From NCBI RefSeq assembly GCF_020882245.1, contig NC_083598.1, forward strand, positions 43,437,858 through 43,501,857: a DNA stretch of 64,000 nucleotides, written 5' to 3'. Below are positions 41,141 to 50,100 of the stretch, piece by piece. The DNA is from Rhopalosiphum padi. Its lineage: Eukaryota > Arthropoda > Insecta > Hemiptera > Aphididae. Under the pieces are notes generated by a model. It saw nothing but the letters and a program-made list of their open reading frames with translations. It ran no database searches and was not told where the DNA came from. Position 1 is the first letter of the stretch. Each line of letters starts with the position of its first letter. The position numbers and the translations under genes were made by a program.

Positions 41141-44100
41141 GGTAAACTTTAACGTGTAATACGTGCTAGAATTTTTACATACGGATCTGTCTGTAGATTA
41201 AAATCAAAATTTTGGGACCGCTGTAAACACGTGCAAATTTCGTATCCATCAATATTACTCTATTCGATGTTTTATCGTAAATTGGTAATAAATTGGAGTT
41301 CGTCAACCGCGCCGATCGATTTAAAAATATTTATTTATTATTTATGTTTATATTTTACAAAGTAATAAGTCGAGTATATATATTTTAGCAACTGAATAAT
41401 GTGTTTATATGTAGATCTCTAATTACATTAATTGACGATCACATCCGTAAAAGTCGTCGGGAGGAGAGGTGAGTGCATTCCAATCAGTGGCGGCGATATA
41501 CTTGCGTACTGTGTATATATCATAATATAATATAATATACGTATATAGGTACCTACTAGTACGACGAATACGTCTTGTATAATAATAATGACGATAGTAA
41601 TAAATAATAATATAACCGTCGCTGATTATTATTATTATGTATATATATATATTTTATATATTTATATCGATTTACCTGTGCGCGTCGTATACGCACGCCC
41701 GGAGGCGACGTCCGATGGATCTTTTGCGACTCCGGTGGGAGGGAGCGGTGGTGACTGTACTACATATATTATATATATATTATGATAAAACGATAATTAC
41801 AATATACATACAGTAAATATATAGGATGTGAAATTAAAAACCTAAATCGGGTATACCTGCGCCCAGTGCACACACGCACACATCACCATCACACACGCGT
41901 GTGCCTGCACGTACGAAAGTATATTATATTATATGTATAGGATCTTGCCCTCGGGACGAAGCTATTAAGCATCGACGTTCAATAAAAAATATTTATATAT
42001 ACATATATATATGTACACAGTCGGGCTGCAGGGCGGGCTCCTCGAATTCGACGCCGGCGGATTTGACGAGAAACCCCTAATTTGTTCGCCAAGCCGAAAC
42101 GAATTATTATACGTACGCGCACGCGCGCGCTCGTGTGCGTGTGTGTGTGTGTATATACTTACCAGAAAACGACAAAAATAAGAATAATAATCCATGAGAA
42201 ATTAATTTTCCAAACCGATAGTAATTTTTTTTTAATATGCTCTGCTGTAGTTATAACGAAAACCTATATATATATATATATATATACATGACACATATAA
42301 TAATAGTAGTCCCTATACTTAATATTAATTTTTCTTGTTTTTTTCGTGTGGGGAAAATCGAAAGAGGTTTTGTCCGAAACTTTGGACGGTATAAACACGT
42401 GATTATACTATACTTATTAGTTATTTTGTTAAATATTATTAACGAATATATACGTATAGATATTGTCGTGTTATAATCTCTTCTGCCTCTATATCACAAT
42501 AATAGTGTAAAATTACTCGTTTTTTAACGAGTTAATTAAAAACTTAAAATTCCAATTATAGTTGTAGTAAAATTACATTCCGATTTATATTCGAATAGTT
42601 TTCTTGAATATTAAATATGTAACAAAATATTGTATAATATAGTTTGTCGGACAAAAACACGCGACAAGCAATCGTTTTTCCAAGACGCCGCCAACTCGAT
42701 TGGAAATGATTTTTTTTCACCGTTAGCGAAACGAATCCAAAGCAAAATAAACTTAGTGTTTCATTTTTCGTGATTTGTGATTGTTGCAGACCAATGTAGG
42801 ACCCATTCTGTTGTGTATGAACTCGTACAAAGACATCGGCAACCCGATGACGCTCACCAGTATGAGAGGCGCTACACTAGACTTAAAGTTACACAAGGTA
42901 ATTCTGGACGCGGTGAGACAGCAGACCGAATCCGGATATCCACAGGCGATCATACTGTCTGGTTAGTATATATTATGTTGTTGCATGCTATTATAACAAA
43001 TTATCGATTCCTCACAAGTTAGGAAACATCTCACCTATTCTACCGAACCTTCGAGTACGGTTAAAATAAATATCACATATCGTACAAAGAAATATTGTTT
43101 TATAACGTTGTTGTGACGATGGGACTTTTGTTTAAAGGTGTTAGTGGTTCTGGTAAGACGTACGCTTCGATGTTACTACTGAGACAGTTGTTCGACGTAG
43201 CCGGAGGTGGACCTGAAACGGACGCTTTCAAACATCTGGCCGCCGCGTTCACCGTTCTGAGGTCATTGGGATCCGCCAAAACGTCTTCGAATTCGGAATC
43301 TAGTCGAATCGTAAGTCGTGACAAATATATTACTCTAATATTTATTTTAGATGATTTTTAGTGTACGTTTATCCACTTTCACGCTTAATTTTTTACAATT
43401 TTTTAAATTTCAAAGTATACGCATTTTAAAATATTTCATTAATGTTTTAGTAGGCATTTAAAAATTGTCTTGTAGTCTACTATTGTCATATATTATGGTG
43501 TTTAAAAACTGTGTGGGATAAAAATCTCGTTGAAAAATCATTTAATGTATACAACGATCGTTTATGACATTTTTTTTTCCAGGGTCATTTCATCGAAGTA
43601 CAAGTAACCGACGGTGCTCTATACAGGACTAAAATACACTGTTATTTCTTGGACCAAACCCGAGTAGTACACCCTCTGCCAAACGAAAAGAACTATCATA
43701 TATTTTACCAGATGCTAGCCGGTCTATCTCAGGAAGAAAGAGGTGGGTCCTATTATAGAGGGTCTTCGTATATATTATAATATAATATATAGTTCTTACC
43801 GTTACAACCAGTTAAAATATAATATTCATATTGTATTTCATTTTCAGTGAAATTAAACTTGGAAGGATATTCGCCGTCGAATCTCCAGTACCTGATGCAA
43901 GGCGACACCAGACAGGATGAAGCCGAAGACGCTATTAGATTTCAGTCGTGGAAATCGTGCTTAGGTATGTGTCCATAATATATAACTATGCGTAATGCGT
44001 ATATACAACGTTTAAAAACAACAATTGTGATATTAATCGCTCGAATCGTTATATTATAAAATGGTTCGTTTTCTGTTCGCAAAGGTCTCCTCGGCATTCC

Positions 44101-47100
44101 GTTCATGGACGTCGTGAGGGTTTTAGCCGCGGTGCTACTTCTGGGCAACGTTAATTTCGTGGACAACGGATCTGGCGAGGTAGTGGCTAAAGGCGAAACC
44201 GAATTGGCGTCAGTGGCCCGACTACTGGGCATCACGTTCCCGTCGCTCTTCCGTGGCATCACCACCAGGACACATTCAGAAACTACTCGGGGGAACACCC
44301 AATTGATAAAAACGACTTGCGACGCAAACACAGTAAGTCAATCAATATAAGGCATGGTTTTATTTAAAATTATTATTGAGTATACGTCATCACTACGATG
44401 TGCAATCGAGTGTTACAAAATATTCAAATTAAACCTCGATGTATTTATAAGTATAATACTGCAGGCTATTGATATCGTATATTAAGTACAGATTGTTGAT
44501 TTTACTTACATATATTTTTATTAAGTTTTAACGTCGTTTTACAAATTACATATTACAATGTGTAATGGAAAACGTAAAAATAGTTAAAATTTTCAAATTA
44601 TTACACTCGGGTAAGTGCAGCTTTTTACATATATCTTTTGCTCGTTCCACAGGCCAATTCGATTAGAGATTCTCTGGCCAAGGCGTTGTACTGCAGGACT
44701 GTGGCGACTATCGTGCGCCGAGCGAACAGTCTGAAACGACTAGGTTCGACATTGGGCACGTTAAGCAGCGATTCCAACGATTCGGTTCACAATCAGGCCG
44801 AGGTCGCCAGTCAGCATGCTTCCACCATCGGCACGGCCGGTTCCAAGTCGAGCAAGTCGATGGCCGCGCTCAACAATGCCGTGAACATCGCTAGGCATGC
44901 CACAGACGGGTCCATCGGGATATTGGACATGTTCGGGTTCGAAGAACCAAAAGTACGTAGTGATACGATATCAGTAATATGCATATAAAAGTATAAACAC
45001 CGAATTTTTTCATTAATGATGAACAGATCTACATCGTCCTTGAGGTCTCTATATACATATAGGTACCTACTATATTATAGCCTCACAAAAATGAACGATT
45101 GTTGATAATTAATTTTTTAATATCGCCTAGACTAAATTGTAGGATTAGAGTTTATTTTAGATTGGGTGGGCACGGAAATACATAAGTTGGTACTAAATTA
45201 TTTTATTTTTAAATTAATTAAAATGTATTTTAATATTTTATGTTTGACTTAACATAAATTACGTTTTTAGCTAACATAAAAACAACACTAAATTTATAAA
45301 ATTAATAATTTATCAAATAAAAATAAAAATGGTGTTCAGATTTTAAGTGACAAATAATCTGTCACTATTCATCGGGTATTCGTTTTAAAATCGTCGTACA
45401 CTAAGAAAAACCGATTGTGGGACGTCCAACATAACCTAACTTATTCCTAATTGCACATACGCATAAAATAATAATCACCTAATCGAAATTTACAGCCAAG
45501 TCAACTCGAACACTTGTGTATCAATCTTTGCGCCGAGACGATGCAGCATTTCTACAATACACATATATTCAAATCCAGCATCGAGTCCTGTCGTGACGAG
45601 GGGATACACTGTGACGTGGAAGTCGATTACGTCGACAACGTTCCCTGCATCGATCTCATTTCTTCGTTGGTGAGTAAACCTATTTTTTTGTACGTATACT
45701 TTACTTATCGAAACAACTTATCATATCGAGACTGCAGCCCGCGTCAACGAGTTAACTAATTTAATTGATTCTGATTATACTAACTTAAATTATTTGATTC
45801 CCGCGGCGTTGGCCACGTTGGTATAAAAGTAACATAATCATTTTTCAATTGGCCCAATTGAATTTAATTTTGATTTTTCATTACTCGTTAGTCGTTAGCA
45901 AAAAAATATACTATTAATTTTTTTCCTTATACTTTGTATGTAAAGTTTTAAATAATACATATAATAACATTCAAAAATAAATATATTAGTATACTACTAT
46001 GTTAAATTGGCGTACAATCTAGGTAATTTTCTATTTAATTATTTGTTAATGAAATAGAAAAAAAGTCTATTCAACAATAATACATAATATATCGCTTACT
46101 TCTCCGAACTTACATAATTTATTATACTTAATAAGTTATAGAATATGTCAGTGCATAATAAATTGTATGCCTCCCCAGTCCCCAATTATATCACGCTCGT
46201 AACTAATTATCACTGGTGGTTTTTTTTTTTTTACAGAGAACTGGCTTGTTAAGTATGTTGGACGTCGAGTGTTCCATCAACGGATCCGTGGAACTGTATC
46301 TGAGAAAAGTAAAATCTCAGCACAGAAACAACCCAAGACTTTTCGAACCCAAGTCGGTTGAACACAAATCATTCGGCATACAACATTTTGCCGGCAGAGT
46401 CGTGTACGACGCTTCGGATTTCCTAGGTATAGAATAGATACATGACGTCATAAAGTTATTATATTGTCATATACATAATACGTAAATAAACATATTAAAC
46501 CTAAACCCTCCGGACAAGACAAGACGTTTTGCTCTTATATCAAATTATGATTAATTTAAAATTTAAAATTTAAACTAATGCCCCAGGTTCTCCCCAAATC
46601 TTTATAAAAGTAAATTCAATTTTAAGACGATAAATAAACATAATAGCTGTCAATTATGGTATATATATATACCTAGAAGTTTAGTTACTATTATTATGCA
46701 AAATATGGTTTCTATCAAAATGTTTAATAATGCTTTGTAATTCGATTTCGAAACTTTTTAATAGATAGTTGCTATGTAGCTATATTATAGAAATGATATG
46801 TGCTAGGGCTTTAGGAAGACGCACACCCATAAACGATCTCTGTCATACAAAATAAATGTAAATTATACCAAAATGTGGATTTCTGTAGTTCCAATTTTGT
46901 GTAACAAGCTTTTGAGTTTATTATGATATTTTAATTTTTAACCAAGTTATGAGAGTTTTTAAATTTAAATATTTTTCGTATTTATATTACTATTAATTAT
47001 TAAAATACCACAATTATTAAAATTATAAAACACAGATAATAATTTTACCTTTACGTTTTATAATAGGTCATTTCACTCTATTATTAAAAATTACTACACA

Positions 47101-50100
47101 AAATAGGAACTGTTAAATATAAATTTGCTATGTCGTATGTTTGTAGGACGGAGACAACATACGCCAATTTGACATCTTCTTAAATACTATCGTCTATCAC
47201 TATTCACTATATAATCGAATTTATGACGTCCAACCTATTTTTTAATTAATATATTCAATTAACAATAACTTTATTTAAATTATCAAATACCTAGTAGTAT
47301 AACCAAGTGCAAAGTATTATTTTAAAGTAGGTTTACAATTTTTTAAATAAATTTTCCTATGTTGGCACCTACATTACTTATATTTCTTATATAATTGTTT
47401 TATGCCATATTTTTGTAAGTAATAAGTAATAACAGTAATAAAAGACACCTATTGGTAAATTGTATGATAAAAATCTAAGATTTACATCAATCATAGGAAC
47501 AAGAATAGGTCCAATTATTACTATCATATCCCTTAACGATCTGATGTATAAATATTTTGCAATTGTTATTTCAGAAACTAACAAAGACGTAGTGCCCGAT
47601 GATTTAGTGTCCGTTTTTCACAAGCAGTCGTGTTCATTTGGTTTCGCCACGCATCTGTTCGGGAGTGAACTGAAAGCGTTGTACAGCATAGAAACAGTAC
47701 CCAGAGGAATCAAATTTCGAATATCACCGACTTCGCATTCCGATCTGTAAGTTAAATATGATATAGTAAATTAGCGTTTAAATTCAATAACTTATAAATT
47801 ATATTATAACGATTATTACCTACGATATTGATAGTACCTACACAAAATATACTACATGAAAAAATATATTGCGCCGATGGACGATGTTGTTCGTTTCTCC
47901 GACAGATATCACTAGCAAATAAGAAAATGTGATTATTTCTGACCCGTAAATACCTGTGAAGTTTTGAAGTTTTCTATACCATACAAATGCGGAATACGCA
48001 AATTAGTTGGCTTTTCGTATCCACTTGCCTTTTGGGGGATAACCTCTTTTCCCTCTTCCATAAAACAAATACATATAAGAAATATCAAATTTTTTTCTGA
48101 TTGAAATTATACAATAAGAATAGGTAATTCTTATTTGAAAAATCTTTGTATTAATGTGGCAAAAGTTTCTGCTTAAGTATACTTAAAAGTTCCATGAATT
48201 AGAATTTGAATTAATTCATTATTGAATTAAATGGAGCAAAGTGGAGGTGAACAAGCTTGGTGAATAGTTTTTTATCTATAACATTTCATTTCCTTGCATA
48301 AATCTACCAATAACTCAACCCTCTCCGAATATCAATTATATAATAATATTATTATTATATATTGTATTGTATACTATGAGTCTAAAGTCTAAAATACATC
48401 ATATTCTCATCATGCTCAGATTGATAAATCTGTATCTAATATAATCGTTGATTGTTTCCAGTTTAAACGGCAATGAGCCTGTATCGACGTTAACTCAAGA
48501 CTTCCACACGCGGCTTGACAACTTGCTGAGATCGCTGGTGCACGCCCGTCCACATTTCGTGCGTTGCATTAAGGCGAACTCGACCGAGACCCCAGACAAG
48601 TTCGACAGAGCGGTAGTCATGCGACAGATACGGTCATTACAAGTTTTAGAAACAGTCAATCTGATGGCGGGAGGTAAGTCGACGATAATTCACTATAACG
48701 ACTATATTATAACGATCACCGAATTAACCACGTACTATTATAACAATTTTTATTTTTCATCAGGTTATCCGCATCGGATGCGGTACAAGGCGTTCAACCT
48801 GAGGTATAAAATGCTGGCACCGTTCAACAAACTCTTGCGAACCGACGATCGGGCGACCGAAGACTGCCATCTGATATTACAATGCATCGAGGACAAAATT
48901 GATACGAAACAGAGCGAAGTGAGCATGAGTTGGGCTTTTGGCAAGAGACACGTCTTCCTGAGGTGAATATTTGCTACTTACATTTTTTACGTAAATGTGA
49001 CGCACGTTGCCTAGCAAAGAGCGGCACCACTTATAGTAAAATGTAGAGAGGAGTAACGCCCAATAACATCCCACGCCAAACCCCCAAAAAAATTAGTTCA
49101 TCACTTTATCAGTTACTAGTCATTGAGTATACATTCATTCCAAATTTGTCATCACTCATCGTTGATATACATTTTCCACAAAAGTATTTTTTTTTTTTTT
49201 AAAGCATTGATTTTTATCAGAAAGAATTTAAATAATAATATATTTACCTTGTAAATTTAAATTTAAACGATTTAATTTATCAAATATATCGACAAGATAA
49301 CCTAAAATCGCAAGTCATTGCTCGTCTAAAAAGTATTCCACAAATGTATTATTACATTCCGGAAGAAAAATGTATGCTTTATCTCAAAGTTAAAAATTAC
49401 ATAATAATATTTTACCACGAGACAACTTCAATATGAAGAAGTAATTTTCCATGATCAGAACCCATTTCACTGCAAAAAAAATTTATCTGGAATTTAATTT
49501 TTTTAATTTTATAAAATGTACCTATCACATTTATAGCATTTTTGGAAGCTAAAACTTCTCTATGAATCATGCAATGGTTAAACATAATATTTGAAGACAC
49601 TTACAGAACTTTAGCTTTAAAATCTTTCTTTAAGCCAATATAAGGGCGGCTACACTGTTTGTACATATCGCCACACACATTGACCACGAAACGTCATTAA
49701 TTTCTAAAGAAAACTGTTTATAAGAACAAAAATATCGTTACTAGTTGTACGTCATCCATCTAATACCGACGACATACTTATGTAATTGTTCATGTTTCAG
49801 TGAGGGCGTAAGGCAACATCTGGAAAAACTCCGGTGGCAGACTCATCACAATGCGGCTGTACTGATACAGTGCACGTGGAGGAGCTGGAGGACCAGAAGA
49901 AAATGGCCGGGCACTAAGCGAGTCATGATGCAAATACAACAAGTGTCTAACCCGATTGTACAATGTACGTGTGCTTATTTCAGTAGTTTTAAGTATCTAA
50001 ATTTAATAGCATGACTTTCAGGATATTCTGTCCGTAATTTGCTATACTAATATCAATATTAATATTAGTTAAGAATAGATATACAGCAGTCGTAGGTAGT

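Larger units (their letters stand above)
36990..42789 (+). other. dachs: Intron 3 of the myosin gene (5,800 nt)
   Basis: Bounded by GTAAGT and TTGCAG. Holds several microsatellites, including a TGA repeat, but no supported exon. The translation goes directly from the start of the motor into the TNVGPILL strand across this intron, so no exon is missing here. Confidence 0.85.

Noticed and set aside
43942..44331. 129-codon minus-strand ORF
   Set aside because: Antisense shadow of myosin exon 8.
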